DNA of 34,548 bases from Streptomyces otsuchiensis (GCF_004305975.1 NZ_BHZI01000020.1:1-34548), one strand, 5' to 3'; positions 6,892-18,738 are shown, counted from the stretch's first letter. Translations and numbers: made by a program. The notes: generated by a model from the sequence alone, not told the origin.

Positions 6892-7464
6892 TCAGTCCGC
6901 GGTGAGTCCCGGGGCGCCCCAGACCGGGAACCAGCGGGTCAGGTCGCTCTCCGTGCGCAGATCGTCGCCGAGGGCGCTGTTGATCTGGATCTCCAGCGGG
7001 TTGTCCCGCTTCTCGCCGCCCCCGACCACCGGGGCGAACGGATAGAAGGTGCCGCGCTTGTACAGGTAGACGAGCGCCAGCGGGCGGCCCCGCGTGTCCC
7101 GGAACCCGACGAGGGAGCAGAGCAGCTGCGGGCCGAAGCCGGCGCTCTCCAGCGAGGTGTTGACCGCGTGCAGGTCGTTGACCAGCGAGACGAGGTCGTC
7201 CGGGTCGCGGCGGCACAGCAGCCAGCTGTAGCCGTAGCGGTCACGGCTGGTCTCGGCCTCGCGGCCGAGCAGGGCGGTGGTGTCCTCCTCCAGCCGGCTG
7301 AAGGCGCCGCCCTCGGCGCCGGCGAAGCACACCGAGCCCAGTCCGGTCGGCGTGAAGCCGGAGGCCGCCTGGAGGGTCACGGCGGCGGAGGGCAGGGCGA
7401 AGAGCTGGTCCAGGTCGGGCTGAACCGGCTTGCGGCGTCCGAAGATCGCGTCAAGGAATCCCAT
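6892..7464 (-). CDS. pspAB: PspA-associated protein PspAB
   Basis: This 190-aa protein begins MGFLDAIFGRRK at ATG 7464; upstream in-frame codons exist but have no start context. It is soluble, with conserved-looking stretches DRYGYSWLLCRRDPDDLVSL and LVYLYKRGTFYPFAP. I recognise it as the actinobacterial PspAB family, named for association with the phage-shock protein PspA and usually encoded beside htpX, as here. Its molecular function is not well defined; a role in the membrane-stress response together with HtpX is inferred from context. A TACGCT -10 lies nine bases upstream of the ATG with no clear ribosome site, so the leader is probably only a few bases long. Confidence 0.82.
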   Translation of the reverse strand: MGFLDAIFGRRKPVQPDLDQLFALPSAAVTLQAASGFTPTGLGSVCFAGAEGGAFSRLEEDTTALLGREAETSRDRYGYSWLLCRRDPDDLVSLVNDLHAVNTSLESAGFGPQLLCSLVGFRDTRGRPLALVYLYKRGTFYPFAPVVGGGEKRDNPLEIQINSALGDDLRTESDLTRWFPVWGAPGLTAD

Positions 7465-7473
7465 GGTGCGCCC

Positions 7474-7479
7474 AGCGTA
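7474..7479 (-). promoter_or_regulatory. predicted pspAB -10 (nearly leaderless)
   Basis: TACGCT on the minus strand fits TANNNT and sits nine bases before the ATG at 7464. Transcription would start only two or three bases upstream of the start codon. Confidence 0.4.
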
Positions 7480-7490
7480 GTAGAGGGGTG

Positions 7491-7517
7491 CGGCGGTGAC
7501 AGGTCCCGCCACCGCCG
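7491..7517 (-). terminator. hairpin after the TSUP permease gene
   Basis: An 8-bp perfect stem (7491-7498 with 7510-7517) with an 11-nt loop lies nine bases past the stop of the minus-strand TSUP gene and just upstream of the pspAB promoter, which fits a terminator between the two. Confidence 0.45.
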
Positions 7518-7525
7518 GCCGGGGG

Positions 7526-8305
7526 TCAGGCCCACCACTGGTCGTAGGCGAGGCGGCTCACCAGGGCCACCACCACGACCAGCAGCACGATCCGGACGAA
7601 TCGGCTGCCGTTGCGCATCGCCATGTGGGCGCCGGCCCAGCTGCCGGCGACGTTGAAGACCGCCATCAGCAGTGCGAGTTGCCAGAGCACAGTTCCGTGA
7701 ATGGCAAACGCGACCAGGGCGCCCAGGTTGGTGCCGACGTTGACGACCTTGGCGGTGGCCGAGGCGGACAGCATGGTCATGTGCAGCAGCCCGACGAAGG
7801 CGATGATCAGGAACGTGCCGGTGCCCGGGCCGAGCAGCCCGTCGTAGAAGCCGATTCCGCCGCCCGCGACCAGCAGGGCGAGGGCGGCGCGGCGACGGGT
7901 CGCCACCCGTCCGCTGTCGACCGTCCCGAACGCGGGGCGCAGCACCACGAAGGTCGCGACGGCCAGGAGCAGCACCATGATCAGCGGTTGGAGCACCTCT
8001 TTGCTCACCGCGGTCGCGAACGATGCGCCGACCGCCGACGAGAGGCAGGCCACGGCGCCGAACCGCAGCGCGAGGCGGACGTCGACGGGGTGGCGGCGGG
8101 CGTAGGTGAACGCGGCCACGGTGGTGCCGGTGATGGCGACGGCCTTGTTGGTGCCCAGCGCGTAGGCCGGCTGGTGCTGCGGCAGGCCCAGGAGCAGCGC
8201 GGGCACCAGCAGCAGGCCGCCACCGCCGACCACGGCGTCGACCCAGCCCGCGAGTGCGGCGGCCACGCACAGCATCACCAGGACGGGCAGGGACAGCTCC
8301 AGCAT
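7526..8305 (-). CDS. TSUP family permease (TauE/SafE type)
   Basis: This 259-aa integral membrane protein has about eight hydrophobic segments in two halves. The first half opens with AALAGWVDAVVGGGGLLLVPALL, and the second has the matching GGGIGFYDGLLGPGTGTFLI; these paired glycine-rich signatures are typical of the TauE/SafE (TSUP) family. Members move sulfur-containing or small organic anions across the cytoplasmic membrane, but the substrate cannot be told from sequence. The ATG at 8305 is chosen because upstream residues are Arg/Gly/Pro-rich and a TAGGCT -10 lies seven bases before this ATG. It is transcribed away from the nuo operon and has no obvious functional link to it. Confidence 0.88.
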   Translation of the reverse strand: MLELSLPVLVMLCVAAALAGWVDAVVGGGGLLLVPALLLGLPQHQPAYALGTNKAVAITGTTVAAFTYARRHPVDVRLALRFGAVACLSSAVGASFATAVSKEVLQPLIMVLLLAVATFVVLRPAFGTVDSGRVATRRRAALALLVAGGGIGFYDGLLGPGTGTFLIIAFVGLLHMTMLSASATAKVVNVGTNLGALVAFAIHGTVLWQLALLMAVFNVAGSWAGAHMAMRNGSRFVRIVLLVVVVALVSRLAYDQWWA

Positions 8306-8312
8306 GGGCGCC

Positions 8313-8318
8313 AGCCTA
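8313..8318 (-). promoter_or_regulatory. predicted -10 for a leaderless TSUP mRNA
   Basis: TAGGCT on the minus strand matches TAGNNT and lies seven bases before the ATG at 8305. No ribosome site is present, so the transcript probably starts at or next to the A of the start codon. Confidence 0.5.
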
Positions 8319-8600
8319 CGGACGCGCGCCGGGGCGCGTGCCCGCGGCCCGCGACTCCCCACGCCCCGCCCGTCCTCGCCCGCCCCCACTCGTAAGACCG
8401 GGGCAACAACGCGTTAACGCTGATGAAACATCTGATTCCTGGGCGTCACCGCCGGATCCGCCCGATACCTCGCACGGGCTGTTCGGGACAAATTTGCGAT
8501 GAGACGGTCGGGGCTGATAGCACGGCCGCCGCCGGCGAGGTGGTCACGGGTTCCCCGGATCACCTCGCGTGCTCCGGCCGATACCAACAGTGGAGGAACG

Positions 8601-8705
8601 GTGACGTCTCTCACCTGCGGTTTCGTCAAGGTGGCACCCCGGGTGGGGGAGATCACAAAGATCAATGAGGACCCCGTGTCACAGCTCACAGGGGTCGAGG
8701 CATAG
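8601..8705 (+). CDS. possible 34-aa small protein upstream of nuoA
   Basis: A GTG codon at 8601 is preceded by GGAGG four bases upstream and opens a 34-residue frame (begins MTSLTCGFVKVAPRVG, ends QLTGVEA). Its TAG stop overlaps the TAGGAT -10 proposed for the nuo operon. I do not recognise the peptide. It could be a real small gene, a leader peptide of a longer nuo transcript, or chance. Codon use is less GC3-biased than in the surrounding genes, which counts against it. Confidence 0.22.
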   Translation: MTSLTCGFVKVAPRVGEITKINEDPVSQLTGVEA

Positions 8706-8708
8706 GAT
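8703..8708 (+). promoter_or_regulatory. predicted -10 of the nuo operon promoter
   Basis: TAGGAT matches the Streptomyces principal-sigma -10 consensus. The expected start is near 8715, giving a leader of about 70 nt before nuoA. The -35 region is poor (TGTCAC-like at non-ideal spacing). Confidence 0.5.
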
Positions 8709-8718
8709 GCCTTCGTGC

Positions 8719-8736
8719 TTGTGAACTGACTCACAT
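8719..8736 (+). promoter_or_regulatory. Rex-like redox operator of the nuo operon
   Basis: The site reads TTGTGAACTGACTCACAT and has the inverted repeat TGTGA-N6-TCACA, the core of the Rex operator (TGTGAACNNNTTCACA type). In Streptomyces coelicolor, Rex senses the NADH/NAD+ ratio and represses cyd, rex-hem and nuo genes. Here the site begins about four bases after the predicted transcription start, where bound Rex would block initiation. Release at high NADH would raise complex I. Confidence 0.75.
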
Positions 8737-8786
8737 AGAAGTGATCTTCTTGTAGCAGCGCCGTCGACTGGAAGGAGCGAGGTGCG

Positions 8787-9146
8787 GTGAACGCGTACGT
8801 TCCCATCCTCGTGCTGGGCGCCCTGGGGGCCGCCTTTGCCGTGGGCTCCGTGATCGCGGCGGCGATCATCGGCCCGAAGCGCTACAACCGTGCCAAGCTC
8901 TCGGCCTACGAGTGCGGCATCGAGCCCACTCCGCAGCCGGCGGGCGGGGGGCGCTTCCCCGTCAAGTACTACCTGACGGCGATGCTCTTCATCGTCTTCG
9001 ACATCGAGATCGTCTTCCTCTACCCGTGGGCCGTCCACTTCGACGCCCTGGGCATGTTCGGCCTGGTGCAGATGGCGATCTTCGTCGGCCTGATCGGTGT
9101 GGCCTACGCCTACGACTGGCGCCGAGGGGGGCTTGAGTGGGACTGA
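8787..9146 (+). CDS. nuoA: NADH-quinone oxidoreductase subunit A
   Basis: This 119-aa membrane subunit starts at GTG 8787 with AAGGAG nine bases upstream. It has three membrane segments (about 4-28, 61-81 and 88-108). The loop between the first two holds YECGIEP (41-47) and the second helix contains FDIE (71-74), both hallmarks of NuoA/ND3. In complex I this loop lies at the junction of the peripheral and membrane arms near the quinone site and takes part in coupling. It is the first gene of a 14-gene operon. A 93-bp gap to nuoB is the largest inside the operon. Confidence 0.97.
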   Translation: MNAYVPILVLGALGAAFAVGSVIAAAIIGPKRYNRAKLSAYECGIEPTPQPAGGGRFPVKYYLTAMLFIVFDIEIVFLYPWAVHFDALGMFGLVQMAIFVGLIGVAYAYDWRRGGLEWD

Positions 9147-9239
9147 CGACACCGCCCACCGCGGCTCACTCCCCGCGCCCGGCGTACGCCGGCCAGGCCG
9201 GCCGGCCCCTCCGCCGAGCGGACACGAAAGGCATCTGAC

Positions 9240-9790
<551 letters not shown>

Positions 9791-9794
<4 letters not shown>

Positions 9795-10608
9795 GTGACG
9801 CCAAGGACAAGGGCAACGGTTCCCCCGCGAACAGCGGTCCGGACAAGGCCGCTTCGGAGAAGGCGGCCTCCCCGGCCCCGGCCGGGGCGCCGGAGGACAG
9901 CCAGCTGAACGACTCCGCCGGGGCGCTGCCCGCCTCGGTCCACGCGCCCGGCGAGGTCATCGCCGAGCGGCGCGGCATGTTCGGCGCCAACAACGGTGGT
10001 GACACCTCCGGTTACGGCGGCGTCCGGCGCACGGTGCGGATGCCCGCCGCCACCTCCCGGCCCTACGGCGGCTACTTCGACGAGGTCGCCGACGAGCTGG
10101 AGGGCGCCCTGGAGGAACAGGGTGTCGACCCGGCCGCCGTGATCGAGCGCACCGTCGTCGACCGCGACGAGGTCACCTTCCACATCGCCCGCGAGCACCT
10201 GCTCCGGGTGGCGCGGACGATGCGGGACGACCCGGCGCTGCGCTTCGAACTGTGCACCGGCGTCAGCGGTGTTCACCTGCCGACCGACACCGGCCGGGAG
10301 CTGCACGCGGTCTACCACATGCGGTCCATCACCCATGGCCGCCTGGTCCGGCTGGAGGTGACCGCTCCCGACGCCGACCCGCACATCCCGTCGATCGTCT
10401 CGGTCTACCCGACCAACGACTGGCACGAGCGGGAGGTCTACGACTTCTTCGGGCTCGTCTTCGACGGCCACCCCGCGCTGACCCGCATCATGATGCCGGA
10501 CGACTGGCAGGGCTTCCCGCAGCGCAAGGACTACCCGCTCGGCGGCATCCCCGTCGAGTACAAGGGCGCCCAGATCCCGGCTCCCGACCAGCGGAGGTCG
10601 TACTCCTG

Positions 10609-10609
<1 letters not shown>
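9791..10609 (+). CDS. nuoC: NADH-quinone oxidoreductase subunit C
   Basis: This 272-aa protein starts at GTG 9791, overlapping the nuoB stop (GTGA). Residues about 1-75 are a low-complexity, Ala/Ser/Pro/Lys-rich, probably disordered extension not found in shorter relatives. The rest is the 30-kDa subunit domain, ending in the signature [15 protein letters not shown]...[19 protein letters not shown]. NuoC is a structural part of the connecting module beside NuoD and NuoB. nuoD begins on the last base of its stop codon (TGATG). Confidence 0.96.
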
Positions 10610-11939
<1,330 letters not shown>

Positions 11940-11943
<4 letters not shown>

Positions 11944-12785
11944 CGGAGGCTGCCAACGCCGCCGTGGGACTGGGGATGCCCCAGCTCCCCGCGCCGGACT
12001 ACCCCGCCGACGTGCGCGAGCGGCTGGCCGCCGACGCGGCCGAGATCATCGCGCGCTACCCGGGCAGCCGCTCTGCGCTGCTGCCGATGCTGCACCTGGT
12101 GCAGTCGGAGGAGGGGTACGTCACCCGCACCGGGATGCGGTTCTGCGCCGACCAGCTCGGCCTGACCACCGCCGAGGTGACCGCGGTCGCGACGTTCTAC
12201 TCGATGTACCGGCGCAAGCCGTCCGGCGACTACCAGGTCGGCGTCTGCACCAACACCCTGTGCGCGGTCCTGGGCGGCGACGCCATCTTCTCCGCGCTGC
12301 AGGAGCACCTTGAGCTCGGCAACGGCGAGACCACCGAGGACGGCAAGGTCACGCTGGAGCACATCGAGTGCAACGCGGCCTGCGACTACGCCCCGGTCAT
12401 CATGATCAACTGGGAGTTCTTCGACGACCAGACGGTCGAGTCGGCCAAGCAGCTGGTCGACAAGCTCCGCGCCGGCGAGGAGGTCGTCCCCACCCGGGGC
12501 GCCTCGCTCTGCGACTTCAAGCAGACCGCCCGCATCCTGGCCGGCTTCCCCGACCCGCGCACCGGCGCGGTCGACGCAGGCGGCACCGGCGGCGCCGCCT
12601 CGCTGGTCGGCCTGCGGATGGCCAACGGCGAGCAGCTCCCGGCCGGCCGCCCCGCCGCCGGCGCGGGCCGCCACCCCGGCGGCGACGTCCCGCCGCAGAA
12701 CCTCAGCTCCCACGACGCGCCGGAGGAGACCTCCGCCTCCGACCCCCACCACCCGGCCGGCCCGGCCGCTGAGGAGGGTGAGTGA
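11940..12785 (+). CDS. nuoE: NADH-quinone oxidoreductase subunit E
   Basis: This 281-aa subunit starts at ATG 11940 within the nuoD stop, with GGGAGG upstream. It has the [2Fe-2S] N1a ligands C103 and C108 ([12 protein letters not shown]) and C144 and C148 ([11 protein letters not shown]). The family is usually 160-240 residues. Here about the last 75 residues are Gly/Ala/Pro-rich with histidines and acidic residues and look disordered. NuoE with NuoF forms the NADH-oxidising tip of the peripheral arm. It overlaps nuoF by GTGA. Confidence 0.96.
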
Positions 12786-14149
12786 CCGCCATGTCCACCG
12801 ACGCGACGCGCGACGCCGCCACCGCCAAGGACCTCCTCACCCCGGTGCTCTCCGCCAACTGGGGCGACACCGACTCCTACACGCTGGACGGCTACCGCCG
12901 CCACGGCGGCTACCGGGGCCTGGGCAAGGCCCTGGCCATGGACCCCGACGAGCTGATCGCCTACGTCAAGGAAGCCGGTCTGCGCGGCCGGGGCGGCGCG
13001 GGCTTCCCCACCGGCATGAAGTGGCAGTTCATCCCGCAGGGTGACAACAAGCCCCACTACCTGGTCGTCAACGCGGACGAGTCCGAGCCGGGCACCTGCA
13101 AGGACATCCCGCTCCTCTACGCCAACCCGCACTCCCTCATCGAGGGCATCGTGATCGCCTGCCACGCGATCCGCGCCTCCCACGCCTTCGTCTACCTGCG
13201 CGGCGAGGTCGTCCCCGTGCTGCGGCGGCTCCACGCAGCCGTGGCCGAGGCGTACGCCGCCGGCTACGTCGGCAAGGACGCCCTCGGGCCCGGCAAGGAC
13301 CTCGAACTGGTCGTCCACGCCGGCGCCGGCGCCTACATCTGCGGCGAGGAGACGGCTCTGCTGGACTCGCTGGAGGGCCGTCGCGGCCAGCCGCGACTGC
13401 GCCCGCCGTTCCCGGCCGTCGCCGGTCTCTACGCCTCCCCGACGGTGGTCAACAACGTCGAGTCCATCGCCTCCGTGCCCGCGATCATCGACCGCGGCAA
13501 GGAGTGGTTCCGCTCCATGGGCAGCGAGAAGTCGGCCGGCTTCACCCTCTACTCGCTCTCCGGGCACGTGGCCCGGCCCGGCCAGTACGAGGCGCCGCTC
13601 GGCATCACGCTGCGCCAGCTCCTGGAGCTGGGCGGCGGCATGCGCCCCGGCCACCGCCTGAAGTTCTGGACGCCCGGCGGGTCCTCCACGCCGCTGCTGA
13701 CCGACGAACACCTCGACATCGCCCTGGACTACGAGGGCGTGGCCGGGGCCGGCTCGATGCTCGGCACCAAGGCGCTCCAGTGCTTCGACGAGACCACCTG
13801 CGTGGTCCGCGCCGTCACCCGCTGGACCGAGTTCTACGCCCACGAGTCGTGCGGCAAGTGCACGCCCTGCCGCGAGGGCACCTACTGGCTGGTCCAGCTG
13901 ATGCGCGACATGGAGGCCGGCAAGGGCTCCATGGCGGACCTGGAGAAGCTCCTCGACATCGCCGACAACATCAACGGCAAGTCGTTCTGCGCTCTCGGCG
14001 ACGGCGCCGCCGCCCCGATCATCTCCTCGCTCCAGCACTTCCGCGAGGAGTACGAACAGCACGTCACCGGCGGTGGCTGCCCGTTCGACCAGTCCAAGTC
14101 CACCGTCTGGGCGGACGACCGAGACGCTTCCCAGGAGGTGAACGCATGA
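12782..14149 (+). CDS. nuoF: NADH-quinone oxidoreductase subunit F
   Basis: This 455-aa flavoprotein has a GTG start at 12782 favoured by GAGGAGG five bases upstream; ATG 12791 is a less well spaced alternative. The NADH/FMN site is seen in [10 protein letters not shown] (69-78), the NADESEPGT stretch and [19 protein letters not shown]. The [4Fe-4S] N3 ligands are C357, C360, C363 ([13 protein letters not shown]) and C403 (SFCALGD). NuoF takes hydride from NADH onto FMN and sends electrons into the iron-sulfur chain. It overlaps nuoG by ATGA. Confidence 0.97.
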   Translation: MTAMSTDATRDAATAKDLLTPVLSANWGDTDSYTLDGYRRHGGYRGLGKALAMDPDELIAYVKEAGLRGRGGAGFPTGMKWQFIPQGDNKPHYLVVNADESEPGTCKDIPLLYANPHSLIEGIVIACHAIRASHAFVYLRGEVVPVLRRLHAAVAEAYAAGYVGKDALGPGKDLELVVHAGAGAYICGEETALLDSLEGRRGQPRLRPPFPAVAGLYASPTVVNNVESIASVPAIIDRGKEWFRSMGSEKSAGFTLYSLSGHVARPGQYEAPLGITLRQLLELGGGMRPGHRLKFWTPGGSSTPLLTDEHLDIALDYEGVAGAGSMLGTKALQCFDETTCVVRAVTRWTEFYAHESCGKCTPCREGTYWLVQLMRDMEAGKGSMADLEKLLDIADNINGKSFCALGDGAAAPIISSLQHFREEYEQHVTGGGCPFDQSKSTVWADDRDASQEVNA

Positions 14150-16680
14150 CTGTCACCACCACCTCCGGTACCACCGGCGGAACCCCGGCGCTTCCCCCCG
14201 AGGACCTGGTGACGCTGACGATCGACGGCATCGAGATCTCCGTGCCCAAGGGCACCCTGGTGATCCGCGCCGCCGAACAGCTCGGCATCGAGATCCCGCG
14301 CTTCTGCGACCACCCGCTGCTCGACCCGGCGGGTGCCTGCCGCCAGTGCATCGTCGAGGTCGAGGGCCAGCGCAAGCCGATGGCGTCCTGCACCATCACC
14401 TGCACCGACGGCATGGAGGTCCGCACCCAGCTGACCTCCAAGGTCGCCGAGAAGGCGCAGGTCGGCGTGATGGAGCTGCTGCTCATCAACCACCCGCTGG
14501 ACTGCCCGGTCTGCGACAAGGGCGGCGAGTGCCCCCTGCAGAACCAGGCCATGTCGCACGGCCAGGCCGACTCCCGCTTCGAGGGCGTCAAGCGCACCTT
14601 CGAGAAGCCGGTACCGATCTCCACCCAGGTGCTGCTGGACCGCGAACGCTGCGTGCTGTGCGCCCGCTGCACCCGCTTCTCCAACCAGATCGCCGGCGAC
14701 CCGATGATCGAACTCCTGGAGCGGGGAGCCCTCCAGCAGGTCGGCACCGGCGAGGGCGAGCCGTTCGAGTCGTACTTCTCCGGCAACACCATCCAGATCT
14801 GCCCCGTCGGCGCGCTGACCTCCGCCGCCTACCGGTTCCGCTCCCGCCCCTTCGACCTGGTCTCCTCGCCGAGCATCTGCGAGCACTGCTCGGGTGGTTG
14901 CGCCACCCGCACCGACCACAGGCGCGGCAAGACCCTCCGGCGGCTCGCCGCGGAGGACCCGGAGGTCAACGAGGAGTGGATGTGCGACAAGGGACGCTTC
15001 GGCTTCCGCTACGCGCAGCTCCCCGACCGCCTCACCGTCCCGCTGGTCCGCGACGCCCAGAGCGGTGAACTCACCCCCGCCAGCTGGCCGGAGGCCCTGG
15101 CCGCCGCCGCGGCGGGGCTGTCCGCGGCCCGCGCCGACGGCGGCGTCGGCGTCCTGACCGGAGGCCGGCTGACCGTCGAGGACGCCTACGCCTACGCCAA
15201 GTTCGCCCGCGTCGCGCTCGGCACCAACGACATCGACTTCCGGGCCCGGCCGCACTCGGCCGAGGAGGCCGCGTTCCTCGCCGCGCATGTCGCCGGCAGC
15301 GGCGTCGACCACGGCGGTCCGGTCGACTACCGCGCCGTGGAACGCGCCCCGGCCGTGCTGCTGGCGGGGCTGGAGTCCGAGGAGGAGGCGCCCGGCGTCT
15401 TCCTGCGGCTGCGCAAGGCGCACCGCAACCGCGGCCAGCAGAGCTACTCGCTGGCCACCCACCTCACCCGGGGCCAGCAGAAGGCCGGCGGCGTACTGCT
15501 GCCCGCCGCACCCGGCACCGAGACCGAGTGGCTGGAGGCGCTGGCCGCCGGCGGCGGTCTGGAGGGCGCGGCCCAGGCCGCGGCCGACGGGCTGCGTCTG
15601 GAGGGCGCGCTGATCCTCGTCGGTGAGCGCCTGGCCATGGTGCCCGGCGCGCTGACCGCCGCCGTCGCGACCGCCGGTGCGACCGGCGCCCGCCTGGTGT
15701 GGATTCCGCGCCGGGCCGGGGAGCGCGGCGCCGTCGAGGCCGGCGCCATGCCGGGCCTGCTGCCGGGCGGCCGGCCCGACCACGACATCCTCGCCCGCCA
15801 GCAGACCGCCGCGGTCTGGGGCGTCGACGAGTCGGCGCTGCCCGACCGTCCCGGCCGCGACACCTCCGGCATCCTGCGGGCCGCCGCCGACGGTGAGCTG
15901 GCCGGACTGCTGGTCGGCGGCGTCGAGACCGCCGACCTGCCCGACCCGCGCGCCGCGCTGGCCGCGCTCGACCGGATCGCCGCCGACGGCTTCCTGGTCA
16001 GCCTGGAACAGCGCCCCACGGAGGTCACCGCCCGCGCCCATGTGGTGCTGCCGGTCGCCGCGGTCGCCGAGAAGGGCGGCACCTTCCTCAACTGGGAAGG
16101 CCGCTACCGCCCGTTCGAGGCCGCCATCGCGTCCGACCAGATGACCCGCCGCCATGTGCAGCCGGACGCACGGGCGTTGCACATGCTGGCCGACCATCTG
16201 GACGTGCCGCTCGGGCTGCACGACCTCAACAGCACGCGACGCGAGATCGGTGAGTTCGCGGCCTGGAACGGCGAGTTGCCGCTCGGGCCCACCGCCACCG
16301 CCGCGATGCCCCCGGCGCCCGCCGCCGGTGAGGCCGTGCTCGCCGGCCACCGGATGCTGCTCGACCAGGGCCGCCTCCAGGAGGGCGACCGGGCGCTCGC
16401 CGGTACCCGGCACGCCTCGCCCGCCCGGCTCTCCGCCGCCACCGCTGCCGCGGCCGGCATCGCCGACCGTCAGCCGATCGCCGTGACCGGACCGGCCGGG
16501 AAGGTCGAACTCCCGGCACTGGTGACCGAGATGCCCGACGGCGTGGTCTGGCTGCCGCTCAACTCCTTCGGCGGCGGGCTCTACCACGACCTCGGCGCGC
16601 ATCCCGGCGAGCTGGTCAAGATCGCCGTGTCCGAGCCCTCGGACCAGGCCCCTGAGGAGAAGGGAGGGAACGCCCGATGA
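14146..16680 (+). CDS. nuoG: NADH-quinone oxidoreductase subunit G
   Basis: This 844-aa iron-sulfur subunit starts at ATG 14146 with AGGAGG eight bases upstream. The N-terminal ferredoxin-like part has [2Fe-2S] N1b ligands C54, C65, C68, C82. Next come H116, C120, C123, C129 (cluster N5) and C169, C172, C175, C219 (cluster N4). The following molybdopterin-fold domain keeps C245, C248, C252 and C280, the motif of the extra cluster N7 found in some bacterial NuoG proteins. The C-terminal half is a degenerate molybdopterin-oxidoreductase fold rich in Ala/Gly, with no sign of a cofactor-binding active site. It overlaps nuoH by ATGA. Confidence 0.96.
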   Translation: MTVTTTSGTTGGTPALPPEDLVTLTIDGIEISVPKGTLVIRAAEQLGIEIPRFCDHPLLDPAGACRQCIVEVEGQRKPMASCTITCTDGMEVRTQLTSKVAEKAQVGVMELLLINHPLDCPVCDKGGECPLQNQAMSHGQADSRFEGVKRTFEKPVPISTQVLLDRERCVLCARCTRFSNQIAGDPMIELLERGALQQVGTGEGEPFESYFSGNTIQICPVGALTSAAYRFRSRPFDLVSSPSICEHCSGGCATRTDHRRGKTLRRLAAEDPEVNEEWMCDKGRFGFRYAQLPDRLTVPLVRDAQSGELTPASWPEALAAAAAGLSAARADGGVGVLTGGRLTVEDAYAYAKFARVALGTNDIDFRARPHSAEEAAFLAAHVAGSGVDHGGPVDYRAVERAPAVLLAGLESEEEAPGVFLRLRKAHRNRGQQSYSLATHLTRGQQKAGGVLLPAAPGTETEWLEALAAGGGLEGAAQAAADGLRLEGALILVGERLAMVPGALTAAVATAGATGARLVWIPRRAGERGAVEAGAMPGLLPGGRPDHDILARQQTAAVWGVDESALPDRPGRDTSGILRAAADGELAGLLVGGVETADLPDPRAALAALDRIAADGFLVSLEQRPTEVTARAHVVLPVAAVAEKGGTFLNWEGRYRPFEAAIASDQMTRRHVQPDARALHMLADHLDVPLGLHDLNSTRREIGEFAAWNGELPLGPTATAAMPPAPAAGEAVLAGHRMLLDQGRLQEGDRALAGTRHASPARLSAATAAAAGIADRQPIAVTGPAGKVELPALVTEMPDGVVWLPLNSFGGGLYHDLGAHPGELVKIAVSEPSDQAPEEKGGNAR

Positions 16681-18071
16681 CCGTGCTCGCCCAAGAGGCG
16701 GATCTGTCGATGTTCGGCAACGATCCGTTCTGGCTGATCCTGCTCAAGGCGGTCGCCGTCTTCGCGTTCCTGATGGGCACCGTGCTGATCTCCATCGTCA
16801 TGGAGCGCAAGGTGCTCGGCTGGATGCAGCTGCGGATCGGCCCCAACCGGAACGGTCCCTGGGGCATGCTCCAGTCGCTGGCCGACGGCGTGAAGCTGAT
16901 GTTCAAAGAGGACATCGTCGTCAAGGGCGCCGACAAGCCGGTGTACATCCTGGCGCCGATCCTCGCCACCGTCCCGGCGTTCATGGCCATCGCGGTCATC
17001 CCCTTCGGCCCCGCCGACGACCCGGTGTCCATCTTCGGGACCGAGACCGTGCTCCAGCTGACGGACCTGCCGGTCGCGCTGCTGTACGTGCTGGCCACCG
17101 GCGCCATCGCCGTCTACGGCACCGTCCTGGCCGGCTGGTCCTCGGGGTCGACCTACCCGCTGCTCGGCGGTGTGCGCGCCACCGCGCAGATCATCTCCTA
17201 CGAGGTCGCGATGGGTCTGTCCTTCGCGGCCGTCTTCCTCTACTCCGGTTCGATGTCCACCTCGGGCATCGTCGCGGCACAGGAGGACCGCTGGTTCGTG
17301 ATCCTGCTGCCGGTGTCGTTCCTGATCTACATGATCGCCATGGTCGGCGAGGCGCACCGCCCGCCGTTCGACATGCCGGAGTCCGAGGGCGACCTCGTCG
17401 GCGGGTACCTCACCGAGTACTCGTCGATCAAGTTCGCCTTCTTCATGATGTCCGAGTACATCCACATGGTGACCGTCTCCGCGCTGATGGTGACGATCTT
17501 CCTCGGCGGCTGGCGCGCGCCCGCGCCGATCTCCTGGTGGGACGCGGCCAACACCGGCTGGTGGCCCATCCTGTGGTTCACCATCAAGCTGCTCGCCGTC
17601 ATGTTCTTCTTCGTGTGGATCCGCGGCACGCTGCCCCGGGTGCGCTACGACCAGTTCATGAAGCTGGGCTGGAAGGTCCTGATCCCGGTCGCGCTGGTCT
17701 GGCTGATGCTGGTCGCCACCGTCCGCGCCTTCCAGAACGACGGCCGCTCCTTCAGCGACATCCTGCTGTGGGTCCTCGGCGGTGTCGTCGCCCTGCTGCT
17801 GGTCTCGCTGGTGATCGACACGCTGCGGGACCGCAGCGAGCGGGCGAAAGCGGCCGCGGAGCCCGAGGAGCCCGACTTCGATCCCATGGCCGGGGGCTTC
17901 CCCGTGCCGCCCAAGCCCGGCCAGACACTGCCGCCGGTCCCACGCCGCCCCTCACGGGCCGAGCGGCACCGGGCGACCGTCGCCGCACCGAGCGGTGCGG
18001 GGACCGAGCCGGAGGACGAGGCCGTCCACGACGCACCGAGCGACGCACGGAAGGAGGACGGCGATGCCTGA
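16677..18071 (+). CDS. nuoH: NADH-quinone oxidoreductase subunit H
   Basis: This 464-aa membrane subunit has about eight membrane helices in residues 20-390. Signatures are [20 protein letters not shown] (42-61) and the cytoplasmic loop [17 protein letters not shown], both lining the quinone entry channel and the start of the proton path. It anchors the peripheral arm to the membrane arm. After the last helix there is a roughly 75-residue cytoplasmic tail rich in Pro, Arg and Glu, common in actinobacterial NuoH but absent in E. coli. The end overlaps nuoI by 8 bp. Confidence 0.96.
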   Translation: MTVLAQEADLSMFGNDPFWLILLKAVAVFAFLMGTVLISIVMERKVLGWMQLRIGPNRNGPWGMLQSLADGVKLMFKEDIVVKGADKPVYILAPILATVPAFMAIAVIPFGPADDPVSIFGTETVLQLTDLPVALLYVLATGAIAVYGTVLAGWSSGSTYPLLGGVRATAQIISYEVAMGLSFAAVFLYSGSMSTSGIVAAQEDRWFVILLPVSFLIYMIAMVGEAHRPPFDMPESEGDLVGGYLTEYSSIKFAFFMMSEYIHMVTVSALMVTIFLGGWRAPAPISWWDAANTGWWPILWFTIKLLAVMFFFVWIRGTLPRVRYDQFMKLGWKVLIPVALVWLMLVATVRAFQNDGRSFSDILLWVLGGVVALLLVSLVIDTLRDRSERAKAAAEPEEPDFDPMAGGFPVPPKPGQTLPPVPRRPSRAERHRATVAAPSGAGTEPEDEAVHDAPSDARKEDGDA

Positions 18072-18738
18072 CTTCAACAACCCGGTGGCCGGCTTCGGCG
18101 TGACCTTCAAGGGCATGTTCAAGAAGCGGCTCACCGAGCAGTACCCGGAGGAGAAGAAGCCCACCGCGCCCCGCTTCCACGGCCGCCACCAGCTCAACCG
18201 CCACCCGGACGGGCTGGAGAAGTGCATCGGCTGTGAGCTGTGCGCCTGGGCCTGCCCGGCGGACGCCATCTACGTCGAGGGCGCCGACAACACCGACGAG
18301 GAGCGCTACTCCCCGGGTGAGCGCTACGGCCGCGTCTACCAGATCAACTACCTGCGCTGCATCCTGTGCGGGCTGTGCGTGGAGGCGTGCCCGACCCGCG
18401 CGCTGACCATGACCAACGAGTACGAACTCGCGGACCGCAGCCGCACCTCCCTGATCTTCACCAAGGAGGAGCTGCTCGCGGGCCTGGAGGACCGGATGGT
18501 CGAGGCGCCGCACGCGATGTACCCCGGCGCGGACGACCAGACCTACTACCGCGGTGAGGTCCCCGGCGCGGCCGAGGGCACCGTGCGCCAGGTCGCCCGC
18601 TCCAAGGGCGAGTCCGCGCCCGGCGAGGAGGTCACCGAGGACGACGCGTTCGCCGCGGCGGCCTCCCTGGCCGACCCGGCGGGCCGCCACCACGGCGACA
18701 ACGTGGGCGACGACGGCGAACCGCCGGAGGTGCGGTGA
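18064..18738 (+). CDS. nuoI: NADH-quinone oxidoreductase subunit I
   Basis: This 224-aa ferredoxin-type subunit starts at ATG 18064, six bases after AAGGAGG, inside the end of nuoH. Two [4Fe-4S] motifs are clear: C54, C57, C60, C64 ([12 protein letters not shown]) and C99, C102, C105, C109 ([12 protein letters not shown]), holding clusters N6a and N6b. It carries electrons from NuoG toward NuoB. The last roughly 70 residues form a hydrophilic Ala/Glu/Asp-rich tail. The stop overlaps the nuoJ start by one base (TGATG). Confidence 0.97.
   Translation: MPDFNNPVAGFGVTFKGMFKKRLTEQYPEEKKPTAPRFHGRHQLNRHPDGLEKCIGCELCAWACPADAIYVEGADNTDEERYSPGERYGRVYQINYLRCILCGLCVEACPTRALTMTNEYELADRSRTSLIFTKEELLAGLEDRMVEAPHAMYPGADDQTYYRGEVPGAAEGTVRQVARSKGESAPGEEVTEDDAFAAAASLADPAGRHHGDNVGDDGEPPEVR

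Larger units (their letters stand above)
8319..8786. other. nuo upstream regulatory region
   Basis: This 468-bp divergent region separates the TSUP gene from nuoA. It holds the TSUP promoter, a possible 34-aa ORF (8601-8705), the nuo -10 (8703-8708), a Rex-like operator (8719-8736) and a small AGAAG-TGAT-CTTCT hairpin (8737-8750). The part at 8400-8600 is locally less GC-rich, with an AACGCGTT palindrome at 8407-8414, but no gene is recognised there. Confidence 0.6.

Noticed and set aside
8414-8869. A 151-codon minus-strand frame upstream of and overlapping nuoA
   Set aside because: It overlaps the nuo promoter, the Rex-like site and the nuoA start, and has no recognisable domain.
13882-16602. 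A 906-codon open frame antisense to nuoG
   Set aside because: It is a GC-driven mirror of nuoG: composition is Gly/Ala/Arg/Asp-rich without domains, while the sense strand has all the expected iron-sulfur motifs.
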